In this document: in pieces, positions 1-9,094 of the stretch | Numbering within the stretch: the stretch's first letter is position 1 | How the letters are laid out: every line of letters starts with the position of its first letter | NCBI RefSeq assembly: GCF_036636695.1 | Contig: NZ_JAVWNW010000012.1 | Origin: Anaerorhabdus sp036636695 | GTDB lineage: Bacteria > Bacillota_I > Bacilli_A > Erysipelotrichales > Erysipelotrichaceae | Length of the DNA stretch: 64,000 nucleotides | Direction: 5' to 3' (one strand) | Position numbers and translations under genes: made by a program | The notes under the pieces: model-generated | What the model was told of the DNA's origin: nothing | Database searches by the model: none | The model's input: the letters and a program-made list of their open reading frames with translations, nothing else

Positions 1-1235
1 ATTAAATAGATTTTACTATCTGTATAATTAACACGAAGAATTGAATCTAACTCGATCATCGAATTATCATCATATTGATTTGTGACATCAGTAAGATTTC
101 CATTGAACATATCTTCTGGCAAATCATCAATTCTTATTTCAATTGAATCTCGTTGAAGTGATTGAATATAAACATTCGCAACTGCTGCTTTAATCATATT
201 TTTCATTTGTCCAACGTTCCCTTTGTATTCAAATGAAATCAGTGCTTGATATGTTAGCTTCGATAATCGAATTGTCTTTTTAATTCTTTGTTCTTCATAT
301 TTGAATAAAGTATGAATTAGTTCATTTTTCTCATGCATTGAGCGTTCTGCAAGTGAAGGTATTTTAACTGTGATTGGAATTCTTCGCATGAAAGTTTTCA
401 ACAATACTGCATTAGGATCTTCTGTTGTCGCAAAAATCATTCTACATTGTCCTTTATACCACTTCTTATTATCTCCAACTTTATGATATGTTCCTTTGTC
501 CATATATAAGAATATTTTTTCTTGGCAATCAGGTTTTAGTGAATGTACTTCATCTAAAAAAATAATTCCACCATCTGCTTGTGCTAGAATTCCATCGGTA
601 TCACTATCTGCTCCTGTAAAAGCACCTTTTACATAACCAAATAAATTAGTCATTAATAATTCTGGATTATTGGAATACTCTGCACAATTTACGATAACAA
701 ATTTACTTTCTTTATCAATTATCTTCTTTTCTTGCGCATAGTCAAACATGAGTTGAGCAATAAAACTTTTCCCTGTTCCTGTTTGTCCTTGTAACAAAAT
801 CGGTAAGCCTCCATCCGGATAAGTTATTGCTGCTTTGCATTGTTCAATTGCATAAGCTAAGCTTTCTGTTGCACCTACTAACTTCTTAAACGCATTACTT
901 CTTGCGCGATGATTTACTTGTAAATACGTACGAAGTTCTTCTAAACTATCAAACTCCGATTGAATCGATTTTGTATTCAATGCGTTACACAATGATAGTT
1001 TATCAAAAAAATAAGTTGGTCTTGAATTTACTTTAATGAGTTGCCCTTCTTGCAATAATTCGTTAAAATAGTGGGAAACAAGATTTCTACTACAATCTAA
1101 TTCTTTCGCAATAATATTTGCAGTACATTTTCCTAAATTTTCTTCTATTAAAAAATCAATTGTTTGGCAATTTTCACTAAAATTCTTTAAATGCTGTATT
1201 ATTTTTTGCTTTACAGACCCTTCTTTGCTTTCCAT
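1..1235 (-). CDS. LevR-type sigma-54-dependent transcriptional activator (3' end outside window)
   Basis: The reading frame starts at ATG 1235 behind a GGGGAG ribosome site and runs off the window edge, so about 411 residues are seen. The N-terminus is a winged-helix-like segment (CTANIIAKELDCSRNLVSHYF). An AAA+ domain follows, with Walker A GQTGTGKS, the sigma-54 contact motif GAFTGA (in GYVKGAFTGADSDT) and Walker B GGIIFLDE. An N-terminal DNA-binding domain before the AAA+ module is the LevR/ManR arrangement, in which PRD and PTS EIIA/EIIB-like domains come next; those would lie outside the window. It is divergent from rpoN. A likely promoter on this strand is TTGTTG (1286-1281), 16 bp, TAGAAT (1264-1259). 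The inducing sugar is unknown. Confidence 0.85.
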   Translation of the reverse strand, partial: MESKEGSVKQKIIQHLKNFSENCQTIDFLIEENLGKCTANIIAKELDCSRNLVSHYFNELLQEGQLIKVNSRPTYFFDKLSLCNALNTKSIQSEFDSLEELRTYLQVNHRARSNAFKKLVGATESLAYAIEQCKAAITYPDGGLPILLQGQTGTGKSFIAQLMFDYAQEKKIIDKESKFVIVNCAEYSNNPELLMTNLFGYVKGAFTGADSDTDGILAQADGGIIFLDEVHSLKPDCQEKIFLYMDKGTYHKVGDNKKWYKGQCRMIFATTEDPNAVLLKTFMRRIPITVKIPSLAERSMHEKNELIHTLFKYEEQRIKKTIRLSKLTYQALISFEYKGNVGQMKNMIKAAVANVYIQSLQRDSIEIRIDDLPEDMFNGNLTDVTNQYDDNSMIELDSILRVNYTDSKIYL

Positions 1236-1258
1236 ATTCTTCTCCCCTGTTTTCATCT

Positions 1259-1286
1259 ATTCTAGCATAAAAAATAAACTCAACAA
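1259..1286 (-). promoter_or_regulatory. Predicted promoter of the LevR-type activator
   Basis: On the minus strand, -35 TTGTTG (1286-1281), a 16 bp spacer and extended -10 TGC-TAGAAT (1264-1259) lie in the 84 bp gap between the divergent activator and rpoN. It resembles a SigA promoter; no experimental support. Confidence 0.4.
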
Positions 1287-1319
1287 GAGTGTATTGTAAA
1301 TTTCAGGAGATGATATTCT

Positions 1320-2516
1320 ATGGCGCAAACATTTTTAGTATCACCTAAAATCAAACAGAAAATTAAGTATTCTAAGAATCAACAGGACTCTTTAGCACTA
1401 TTAAAATTATCAAATCTAACTTTGCTTAAAGAAATTAAAAACGCTTTATCAACAAACCCTTTCTTGCAATATACTTCGCTTAATGATAGTTATATTGATT
1501 CTTTAATGATGGCTGAACCATCTATTAAAGATGATCTCATTTCGCAAGTAAATACGACAAGAAAAAAGATAAATAAAGAATTATGTTACTATATTATTCA
1601 ATCTCTTGATGAGCATGGTTTCTTTCAAGAAAACATAGATGATCTATTAAATTTATTTTCAATCACATCCAATGAACTAGATACTAATTTGACTATTCTA
1701 CATGATTTAGAACCTTGTGGTATCGCTACTAAAAATAGTTTTGATTTTATGCTCTATCAACTAAAATCTAGAAATGAAGATTTAGCTTACACATTATTAA
1801 ATACCTATAAAGAAGAAATCGAAAATTCAAATATAAATAAAATTATAACTGAGCTAAATATTACATACGATGAATTCATTCATCAAATGGATATACTTCG
1901 TAGTTGTACTATCTATCCTTACACAAGTACTAATACCGCTGTTCAAACAATCGTGCCTGATTTATTTATTCATATAGAAAATGATGAATTAGATGTGCAA
2001 TTAAATGAATTGATAAACATAAGCCTTGTAGAAATTGATACTAAGCAAATAAGTGAAGAAGCTAAAGCCTATCTAAGAGATGCAAAAACACTTGTTAATA
2101 ATTTAAGTTTTAGAAATTTCAATCTTATGCTCATAGCCAATGATTTGTTTACTTATCAGAAAGATTATTTCTTATATTCATCACCTCTAAAAAAATGCAC
2201 TCTCATGGATGTTGCAAATCGTACTTCCTTACATTTTTCTACAGTATCACGTATTGTAAATGATAAATATTTTGACTATAAAAATAAAAGTTATCCGCTA
2301 TCTGTTTTGCTGTGTAAAGGAATAAGTAATAAAAGCACTCGCGAGATAGAGGAAGCGATTCAGTCTATTGTAATGGAAGAAAATCCTTCTTGCCCCCTAA
2401 ATGATGACTTACTGGTTTTAGCACTTAAAGAACGTGGTTATAACATTGCTAGGCGAACTGTTTCAAAATATCGAAAAACGTTGAATATTCCTTCTTACAA
2501 AGTCAGGGCTAAATAG
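1320..2516 (+). CDS. rpoN: RNA polymerase sigma-54 factor RpoN
   Basis: This 398-residue protein has the three sigma-54 regions. Region I is a Gln/Leu-rich activator-interacting helix (KNQQDSLALLKLSNLTLLKEI). The core-binding and HTH regions follow, and the C-terminal RpoN box reads ARRTVSKYRKTL against the canonical ARRTVAKYRE. It is shorter than typical 430-480-residue sigma-54 proteins, as is common in low-GC Gram-positives. The start is ATG 1320, with AGGAG about 10 bp upstream. It is divergent from a GAFTGA activator, so the two probably form a dedicated PTS-sugar regulatory pair. I found no convincing TGGCAC-N5-TTGC promoter in the window, so its targets are probably elsewhere. Confidence 0.93.
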   Translation: MAQTFLVSPKIKQKIKYSKNQQDSLALLKLSNLTLLKEIKNALSTNPFLQYTSLNDSYIDSLMMAEPSIKDDLISQVNTTRKKINKELCYYIIQSLDEHGFFQENIDDLLNLFSITSNELDTNLTILHDLEPCGIATKNSFDFMLYQLKSRNEDLAYTLLNTYKEEIENSNINKIITELNITYDEFIHQMDILRSCTIYPYTSTNTAVQTIVPDLFIHIENDELDVQLNELINISLVEIDTKQISEEAKAYLRDAKTLVNNLSFRNFNLMLIANDLFTYQKDYFLYSSPLKKCTLMDVANRTSLHFSTVSRIVNDKYFDYKNKSYPLSVLLCKGISNKSTREIEEAIQSIVMEENPSCPLNDDLLVLALKERGYNIARRTVSKYRKTLNIPSYKVRAK

Positions 2517-2581
2517 TAAATTACTATCTTTTTTCAAACTGATTGGTATATTATTTCACTAATTTTATAATTTATGATACA

Positions 2582-2610
2582 TTGTTGCATTTATTTCTTT
2601 GTGCTAGAAT
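2582..2610 (+). promoter_or_regulatory. Predicted promoter of the sensor-EAL gene
   Basis: TTGTTG (2582-2587), 17 bp, then extended -10 TGC-TAGAAT (2605-2610), about 80 bp before the ATG at 2690. Match to SigA consensus only. Confidence 0.4.
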
Positions 2611-2689
2611 AGAATTAATCATTATCACTTTATAATAGACCTTTTTTCACGACTACCTATTAATTCCTTTAAAAAGTAGGAGACACCAA

Positions 2690-4918
2690 ATGTGTAGATC
2701 AATGAAATTCAACATTGTCTTAATCAACATATTTTTATTAACGCTCGGATGGTTATCACCTATTCGAGTTTTTGCAGAAGAACAAATTGAATTTACACCT
2801 GAAGAACTAAGTTATATTGAAAGCACAAAAGAAACCCCAATCCTGATAGGTATTATTCCTCATGTCTATCCTCTTTCAGCATGTCCTGTTGAAGCTGGAT
2901 CATTTAAAGGAACGAATGTAGAAATGATTAATCTTATTTCTGAATTATCAGGTCTTAACTTTGAATTCACTTGTGTTCCAATCGAACAAAAGACACCTTA
3001 CGAAGCATTAATGAATGATGAATTTCAATTAGTTGCTGGAACTATTCGCTTGGATGTATTTGAAAAGAATTCAAACTTACTTCTATCTGATCGCTTTTGT
3101 GATGGTTCTGCAACTTGTATCGCTAAGAAAGATACAAATCCAGCTGTTTTGAAAACTGGTAAAATTGCTGTTATGCAAGGATACCAGGCTGGATATGAAT
3201 TTTCTAAAATGCAATTCCCAAATCATGAAATTGTTTTATATCAAAACAACAATGATGTCATACAAGCAGTAAATCAAGGAGAAGCTGATTTAGCGATGAT
3301 TAGTCGCTATGTTGGTATTTACGAATTACAAAGTCCTTTTTATGAAGATCTCACTGTTCTAGCACCTTATCAAAAGGTTGTTGATAGCGTCGTTATGGGT
3401 GTGAACACTCCCCAAAATGAACTCGCAATTTCTATTATAAATAAAACACTAGCTGCTATTGGAGAGGATGAATACAATAATATCCAAATGACTTATATTA
3501 TTAATAATCCTTATAACTATTCTTTCTTAGAAATAGTATTTAAATATCGTTATTTTATTCTTGTGGGTGCTGTTGTAATCCTCGTTCTATCATTGCTTAT
3601 CGCAAGACTGCTCAACTTTCAAAAAGAAAAAGTACTTTTATCTAACGATACGCTCACTGGTGCTTATACAGATGCTGGATTTGAACTTCAAGTATCAAAG
3701 ATTCTCGCGCGATCAAACAAGCATTTCTTTATGACAGACTTTGATATCTCTCACTTTAGCAGTTACAATGATTTATACGGAAAAGAACAAGGTGATATGC
3801 TTCTAAAAAAAGTGGTCGAGATTGTAACATCTTTTCTATGTGATCAAGATGCGATATGTCGCTCATATGCTGATAATTTTCGAGTAATATCTTATAAAGA
3901 CAGCATTACTGAACTACTCTCTGATATAGAGCGAGCAAACAAGATTTTAAGTCAATTTATTGATTCAAGTATGCGTTTTAATTTTGGTATCTATCCAATT
4001 GATGATCGTGATATACCAATATCTAAAATGTTTGACTATGCGGCAATGGCGAAGAAATTAGCAAAGCATGATTCTAATTCCTATATTCAAATTTTCGATA
4101 AAAATTTACATGACATACAACAAAAATCAACACGTATGCTTGCACGCTTTGATCAAGCCTTATTAGATAATGAATTTGTTGTTTACTACCAACCTAAAAT
4201 AGATGTAAAAACAAATAAAATTGCTGGTGCTGAAGCCCTCGTACGTTGGCGTTATAACAATGGTGAAATTCTTCCGCCATCAGAGTTTATTGAGTTGTTT
4301 GAAAGAAATGGGCAAATTCAAAAATTAGATTTTTATGTAGTTGAACAAGTATGTAAATTCCAACGAAATAGACTTGATCAAAATATTGAACTATTCCCAA
4401 TTTCATCTAACTTCTCAAGAGTACATTTATTTAGTAATGATTTTATTCCTCACCTCAATGCAATCATTGAAAAATATAATCTTCCAAAAAGTTGTATTGA
4501 AGTAGAATGTACAGAAACTGCCATGACTTATGATTCTGAAATTTCTATTACGATTCTTGGACAGCTTCAAAAAGAGGGATATTTAATTGCAATGGATGAT
4601 TTTGGTCAAGCTTATTCTTCATTAAATACCTTGCGTTCAATGCCTTTAAATATTGTAAAACTTGATCGTGGATTCTTACTCGTCACTATGGATGAAGAAA
4701 AAGAAAGAGCAAAAACTATTATTAGAAATATCGTAACACTTGTCCATGATTTGCATCTAAAAATGGTTGCAGAAGGTGTTGAAAGTATTGAACAGTTCAT
4801 GTTCTTAAAAAATATAGGTTGTGATTATATTCAGGGTTATTATTTATCAATGCCTTTAGATGAATCTTCTTTTATTACTTTATTAAATACAAGTCTCTAT
4901 ATTATAAAAAAGGAATGA
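2690..4918 (+). CDS. Membrane c-di-GMP phosphodiesterase: SBP sensor, degenerate GGDEF, EAL
   Basis: 742 residues. An N-terminal signal sequence is followed by an extracellular periplasmic-binding-protein (SBP_bac_3-like) domain at about residues 45-275 and one membrane helix (YFILVGAVVILVLSLLIARLL). A GGDEF domain whose signature is replaced by SYADNF comes next, then an EAL domain. The EAL catalytic set looks intact: EALVRW, ECTETAM, MDDFG, KLDRGF and AEGVES. It should therefore hydrolyse c-di-GMP, with the GGDEF domain inactive as a cyclase but possibly GTP-binding. The ligand is unknown; this SBP family commonly binds amino acids. ATG 2690 has AGGAG 7 bp upstream; ATG 2702 is an alternative. 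The stop codon lies in the terminator stem. Confidence 0.88.
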   Translation: MCRSMKFNIVLINIFLLTLGWLSPIRVFAEEQIEFTPEELSYIESTKETPILIGIIPHVYPLSACPVEAGSFKGTNVEMINLISELSGLNFEFTCVPIEQKTPYEALMNDEFQLVAGTIRLDVFEKNSNLLLSDRFCDGSATCIAKKDTNPAVLKTGKIAVMQGYQAGYEFSKMQFPNHEIVLYQNNNDVIQAVNQGEADLAMISRYVGIYELQSPFYEDLTVLAPYQKVVDSVVMGVNTPQNELAISIINKTLAAIGEDEYNNIQMTYIINNPYNYSFLEIVFKYRYFILVGAVVILVLSLLIARLLNFQKEKVLLSNDTLTGAYTDAGFELQVSKILARSNKHFFMTDFDISHFSSYNDLYGKEQGDMLLKKVVEIVTSFLCDQDAICRSYADNFRVISYKDSITELLSDIERANKILSQFIDSSMRFNFGIYPIDDRDIPISKMFDYAAMAKKLAKHDSNSYIQIFDKNLHDIQQKSTRMLARFDQALLDNEFVVYYQPKIDVKTNKIAGAEALVRWRYNNGEILPPSEFIELFERNGQIQKLDFYVVEQVCKFQRNRLDQNIELFPISSNFSRVHLFSNDFIPHLNAIIEKYNLPKSCIEVECTETAMTYDSEISITILGQLQKEGYLIAMDDFGQAYSSLNTLRSMPLNIVKLDRGFLLVTMDEEKERAKTIIRNIVTLVHDLHLKMVAEGVESIEQFMFLKNIGCDYIQGYYLSMPLDESSFITLLNTSLYIIKKE

Positions 4919-4941
4919 CTTAAAATTAAGTTATTCCTTTT
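4908..4941. terminator. Bidirectional terminator between sensor-EAL gene and proC
   Basis: Inverted repeat AAAAGGAATGACTTAA / TTAAGTTATTCCTTTT with A/T runs on both sides. It overlaps the stop codon of the upstream gene and can serve both convergent genes. Confidence 0.75.
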
Positions 4942-4963
4942 GCTTTTCACTATGTTTGTATAA

Positions 4964-5773
4964 TTACATCTTTTTGTTTTTCTCTGCTGCTGTTACAACA
5001 GCTTGAATAACTGCATTTCTAAAACCATTTTTCTCTAATGCTGCTATAGCATCAATCGTTGTTCCAGCTGGTGATGCAACCATGTCTTTTAATTCACCAG
5101 GATGCTTCCCTGACTCTAATACCATTTTAGCTGACCCCAGCACTGCTTGAGCTGCGAAGGTGTATGCCATTTGACGTGGCATGCCTTCTTTTACTGCACC
5201 ATCCGCCATTGCTTCAATCATCATATAAATATATGCAGGAGCAGAACCACTTACTCCAATGACCGCATCAATTAAATATTCTTCTACGATTTCACATTTT
5301 CCACAACATTCAAATAATGATTTGATATTATTTACATCTTCTTTTTGTGAATCTTCCTTCATCATATCACTCAAACTCAAAGAAGTCATACCTTCTTGTA
5401 CCATTGCTGGTGTATTTGGCATTGCACGGATTATTTTTTTATCTTTGCCCAACCATTCTTGAAGCTGTTTGATTGTAACTCCTGCTGCAATCGAAACAAT
5501 CGTTGCATGTGGAAGAACGCTATCTTTTATCTCTTCGCAAATTTTTTTCATCATTATTGGTTTTACACAAAGAAACACAGTATCAGCACTTTCACACGCT
5601 GACTTATTTGATGGTGTAACAGTAATACCATATTTATTATGTAACTCATTAAGTTTCATTGCATCTCTTCTTGATGCAATGATATCCAATGGATTCATAC
5701 CACTTTTAACAATACCGCTAACTATAGCTTCTGCCATGTTTCCACAACCAACAAAACTTATTTTTTTATTCAT
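4964..5773 (-). CDS. proC: Pyrroline-5-carboxylate reductase
   Basis: 269 residues, the normal ProC length. It catalyses the last step of proline synthesis, reducing 1-pyrroline-5-carboxylate with NAD(P)H in the cytosol. The N-terminal Rossmann motif is SFVGCGNMAEAIVSG. The C-terminal dimerisation/active-site region carries GVSGSAPAYIYMMIEAMADGAV and the ProC signature VASPAGTTIDAIAALE. The start at 5773 has GAGG 8 bp upstream. It is convergent with the sensor-EAL gene and stands alone, without proA or proB nearby. Confidence 0.95.
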   Translation of the reverse strand: MNKKISFVGCGNMAEAIVSGIVKSGMNPLDIIASRRDAMKLNELHNKYGITVTPSNKSACESADTVFLCVKPIMMKKICEEIKDSVLPHATIVSIAAGVTIKQLQEWLGKDKKIIRAMPNTPAMVQEGMTSLSLSDMMKEDSQKEDVNNIKSLFECCGKCEIVEEYLIDAVIGVSGSAPAYIYMMIEAMADGAVKEGMPRQMAYTFAAQAVLGSAKMVLESGKHPGELKDMVASPAGTTIDAIAALEKNGFRNAVIQAVVTAAEKNKKM

Positions 5774-5851
5774 AAATATACCTCAACTATTTCAAGTATA
5801 TCATGAATAACTTCAAGTTTAGATTACTTCTTTCGACATTTAAGCAAAAAG

Positions 5852-5872
5852 AAAAAGTCCCGAAGGACTTTT
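5852..5872 (-). terminator. Terminator of the repeat lipoprotein gene
   Basis: On the minus strand the sequence reads AAAAGTCC-TTCG-GGACTTTTT, a UUCG-tetraloop hairpin with a U tract, 8 bp after the lipoprotein stop. Confidence 0.8.
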
Positions 5873-5879
5873 GCATTTC

Positions 5880-6122
5880 TTAGTTTTTAGCTGCTGGTGA
5901 AGCTTCTGGTGTTGCTGTTGCTTCAGCGCTAGCTTCTGGTGTTACTTCAGGGTCTGCACTAGCTTCTGGTGTTACTTCTGCATCTGCACTAGCTTCTGGT
6001 GTTACTGTTGCTTCAGCTGATGCTGATGGTGTAGCTGTAGCTTCTGGTGTTTTTGGTGTAGAACTACATCCTGCTAATGTTAATACTAACAATGCAGCTA
6101 ATAATGCTTTTAAGTTTTTCAT
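5880..6122 (-). CDS. Small lipoprotein with 10-residue TPEAS repeats
   Basis: 80 residues from ATG 6122, which has GGGAGG 8 bp upstream; a longer in-frame start lacks a ribosome site. A signal peptide ends in lipobox LAGC, so the mature protein is probably lipid-anchored outside the membrane. The mature part is almost entirely Ala, Pro, Thr, Glu and Ser, with four 10-residue units: TPEASADAEV, TPEASADPEV, TPEASAEATA and TPEASPAAKN. No family is recognised. Such a sequence should be disordered, like a wall-spanning linker. It is a single-gene unit with its own terminator. Confidence 0.75.
   Translation of the reverse strand: MKNLKALLAALLVLTLAGCSSTPKTPEATATPSASAEATVTPEASADAEVTPEASADPEVTPEASAEATATPEASPAAKN
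5899..6018. repeat. 30-bp tandem repeat, about four copies
   Basis: Copies begin near 5899, 5929, 5959 and 5989, the last three sharing the core ctagcttctggtgttact. The period is 30 bp, equal to ten codons, so copy-number changes would keep the lipoprotein in frame. Confidence 0.8.
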
Positions 6123-6316
6123 TTTAATTTCCTCCCGTTGACATAAATCAACTTTACACATTATATGACAATAAAATACAATGGAGCATTAAGAATTTTT
6201 AAGGTTGAAAAAGAAAACCCTTACATGGTATAAGATATGAAATATTTGTTATATTTTTACATCATTTTTTAAAATTCATAATTCTTAAGGTTATTTAAGA
6301 GGCCATTCTATAAATA

Positions 6317-6429
6317 AGAAAAAGTCCTTTCGGACTTCTCTTTTTTAATATTTCTATAAGGGGATAGAATAAATACTAACACAATAGGGGGTTGTGCTAA
6401 TACATTAGCAAGACTATTATCTCTTGCTT
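6317..6429 (-). ncRNA. Candidate small RNA with C-rich hairpin loops, downstream of mutS
   Basis: In the 324 bp gap between mutS and the lipoprotein gene, the minus strand has an extended -10 TGG-TATAGT (-10 hexamer 6441-6436) and then four hairpins. Hairpin 1 is GCAAGA/TCTTGC. Hairpin 2 is TAGCACAA/TTGTGTTA with loop CCCCCTA. Hairpin 3 is TTCTAT/ATAGAA with loop CCCCTT. The fourth is a terminator, AAGTCC-GAAA-GGACTT plus a U tract (6337-6318). C-rich single-stranded loops are typical of Firmicutes sRNAs that pair with Shine-Dalgarno sequences. It could instead be the mutS 3' UTR. No family is recognised. The rest of the gap (6162-6316) shows nothing I can assign. Confidence 0.5.
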
Positions 6430-6486
6430 GATTATACTATACCAACTTAGTAACGCTACATTTTGTAAGTATTATGTGAAATTATG

Positions 6487-9003
6487 TTATTTTAGATTAT
6501 CTTTCAAATCAATAATCATTTGCAATGCTTGTATTGGCGTTAATTCATTAGGGTTAACTTGATCCAACATTTCCACAATTTTCGTTTCTTTTGTAGCTTC
6601 TTTTTTTAGTTCTACAATTTGATACGATTGTTGCACTACGCGTTTATGACTTTCTAATTCTTTTAATAAATCTTTCGCCCTTGATAATACTGACTCTGGT
6701 AATTTTGCAAGCTTGGCAACATTAATACCGTATGAACGATCTGCTTTACCTTTTTTAACACGATACATAAATGTCACATGATCATCTTCTTCATGTACTT
6801 CTACATGAACATTCTTTACACACGAAATAGAATCTTCTAATGCCGTTAATTCATGATAGTGTGTTGAAAATAATGTCTTTGCATGAATACATGTAGAAAT
6901 ATATTCAATCATTGCTTGGGCAAGTGCCATACCATCATAGGTTGATGTCCCACGCCCAATTTCATCAAATAATATTAGTGATTTCTCTGTTGCAAATGTA
7001 AGCGCATGATTAGCTTCTGACATTTCCACCATAAATGTTGATTGCCCAGACAAAATATCATCACTCGCTCCAATACGTGTAAATATTTTGTCAAATAAAG
7101 GAATTTCACATTTTTTACAAGGTACAAAACAACCCATTTGCGCAAGTACTACGTTTAACGCAACTTGACGCATATATGTACTTTTACCACCCATATTTGG
7201 TCCTGTAATAATAAGAATTTCATTCTCATCATTCATCATTAAGTCGTTCGCAACATAACGTTTTTCCTTCATCATTTTATCAAGAATTGGATGACGACCT
7301 TGTACAATATTTACATCTTTTTCTGTAAATATTGGACGAATGTATCCTTGTTCACTACATAAACTACTCATTGCGTAGTAACAATCTATTTCTGATAAAA
7401 TCGCAGCCAGTTTTTGAAGCTTTGGTAAATACCTTTTTATCTTTTCTAATAGTTCTTGAAACAGTTGAAGTTCTCTTCGCACCGATCTTTCTTCTGCATG
7501 AAGAATCGCATCTTCTTTTTCTTTTAAATCTTGCGTTACATATCTTTCACAATTTGTTAATGTTTGTTTACGAATATACCCAAACTCATCTTTAATCTGT
7601 GAGTTGGCTCCTTTACTAACTTCAATATAATAACCAAAGACACGATTATATCCAATTTTAAGTGTTCTAATTCCTGTCTTTTCTTTTTCTGCATTTTCAA
7701 GTTGTAAAATCCAGTCTTTGCCTTGTCGTTGAATTATACGAATCTCATCAAGTTCTGCATCATAACCATCTTGGAACATTCCACCTTCTTTTGTAGAAAG
7801 TGGAGGATTCTCCACAAATGCATGTTCTAACTGAGCATGTAAATCTTGTAGACGGTCACCTTTCTTTAGTTCATCAAATACTTCCCCTTTTAAACCATCA
7901 AAAATTGCAGGCACTGCATTCAACGTTTTTTGTAGCCGTATACAATCCATTGCATTTGCACTACCCATCGCTACCCTTGCGATAAGTCGTTGCACATCAT
8001 AAACCTTGGATAAATTTTCTTTTAACTCTTCTCTAGCAATGAAATCTTTCATCAAGATTTCAACTCGATCTAATCTCAATTCAATTTTCTTTTTATCAAC
8101 TAATGGCTTTTCAACCCATTTCTTAAGTAGTCTTGAACCCATTGCACTTTGACAGCGGTCCATAAAACTCCAAAGTGTTTCACTTTTACTTTGTGCTCGT
8201 AATGGTATTACCAACTCTAGATTTTGTTGCGTTGAAAAATCCATATATAAAACATCATCTTCTCTTTCGATTTCAACTAACTGAAGATGACCTAACATTT
8301 TCTTTTGTGTAGCTTCAAGATAATGCAACATCAATCCATAGGCTTCACGATTTCTTTCTTCTTTGACTTCTTCGCAAAGTTCTGTGTATTGTGCTTCAAT
8401 TGATGTTTCATCACAATACGAAATAACAACATTCCCAAGTTCTCGTAATATCTTAATTCCTTTTTCATCAAAACTTGATTTAACTACAACTTCCTTAATA
8501 TTATTTTTTAAGATTGTTTGTGTTAGCACAACCCAATTACGATCTACATTCTTAATAAATGTTTCTCCTGTTGACATTTCTACAACAGAAAGCGCAAAAC
8601 CATATTGATAATCTATGATACTCGCAAGATAGATACTATTCTTCTCATCAGTCAAGTCATCCATAACTGTTCCTGGTGTCACGACTTTGATTACATCTCT
8701 TTTCACAATTCCTTGCGCTGTTGATGGATCTTCTAACTGTTCAACAATCGCAACTTTATATCCCTTTTGTACAAGTCGTTGAATATAAGTAGTTGCAGCA
8801 TGATGGGGAACCCCACACATTGGCACCTTTTCTTCAACACCAGCATTTCTGCCTGTTAAAACTAAATCTAATTCACTTGATGCAATTTTTGCATCATCAA
8901 AAAACATCTCATAAAAATCCCCTAGACGATAAAAAACAAGTGCATCAAGATACCCTTTTTTTACTTCTAGATATTGTTCCATCATTGGCGTATATTTTAC
9001 CAT
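6487..9003 (-). CDS. mutS: DNA mismatch repair protein MutS
   Basis: 838 residues. MutS recognises mismatches and hands over to MutL. The N-terminal mismatch-binding domain has the Phe-x-Glu motif in YRLGDFYEMFFDDA. The C-terminal ATPase has Walker A GPNMGGKST, Walker B ILFDEIGRGTST and STHYHELT. The start at 9003 follows directly after an in-frame stop, and only a weak AGGGAAAG lies 12 bp upstream; Met7 is an alternative. mutL is not next to it in this window. Possible read-through into the downstream small RNA is noted there. Confidence 0.97.
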   Translation of the reverse strand: MVKYTPMMEQYLEVKKGYLDALVFYRLGDFYEMFFDDAKIASSELDLVLTGRNAGVEEKVPMCGVPHHAATTYIQRLVQKGYKVAIVEQLEDPSTAQGIVKRDVIKVVTPGTVMDDLTDEKNSIYLASIIDYQYGFALSVVEMSTGETFIKNVDRNWVVLTQTILKNNIKEVVVKSSFDEKGIKILRELGNVVISYCDETSIEAQYTELCEEVKEERNREAYGLMLHYLEATQKKMLGHLQLVEIEREDDVLYMDFSTQQNLELVIPLRAQSKSETLWSFMDRCQSAMGSRLLKKWVEKPLVDKKKIELRLDRVEILMKDFIAREELKENLSKVYDVQRLIARVAMGSANAMDCIRLQKTLNAVPAIFDGLKGEVFDELKKGDRLQDLHAQLEHAFVENPPLSTKEGGMFQDGYDAELDEIRIIQRQGKDWILQLENAEKEKTGIRTLKIGYNRVFGYYIEVSKGANSQIKDEFGYIRKQTLTNCERYVTQDLKEKEDAILHAEERSVRRELQLFQELLEKIKRYLPKLQKLAAILSEIDCYYAMSSLCSEQGYIRPIFTEKDVNIVQGRHPILDKMMKEKRYVANDLMMNDENEILIITGPNMGGKSTYMRQVALNVVLAQMGCFVPCKKCEIPLFDKIFTRIGASDDILSGQSTFMVEMSEANHALTFATEKSLILFDEIGRGTSTYDGMALAQAMIEYISTCIHAKTLFSTHYHELTALEDSISCVKNVHVEVHEEDDHVTFMYRVKKGKADRSYGINVAKLAKLPESVLSRAKDLLKELESHKRVVQQSYQIVELKKEATKETKIVEMLDQVNPNELTPIQALQMIIDLKDNLK

Positions 9004-9061
9004 TCACATCAACTACTTTCCCTGTATATTATACCTTTTTTCACAGATTTTTCCATCGCCA

Positions 9062-9090
9062 TTTTAAAAGGGAGCTCATATCGAACTCCC
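9062..9090 (-). terminator. Terminator of the YbbR-like lipoprotein gene
   Basis: On the minus strand, stem GGGAGTTC/GAGCTCCC with loop GATAT, followed by TTTT, immediately after the gene. Confidence 0.75.
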
Positions 9091-9094
9091 TCTT

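Noticed and set aside
5259..5810. Several plus-strand frames across proC
   Set aside because: Shadows of proC in other frames; no ribosome sites and no recognisable protein features.
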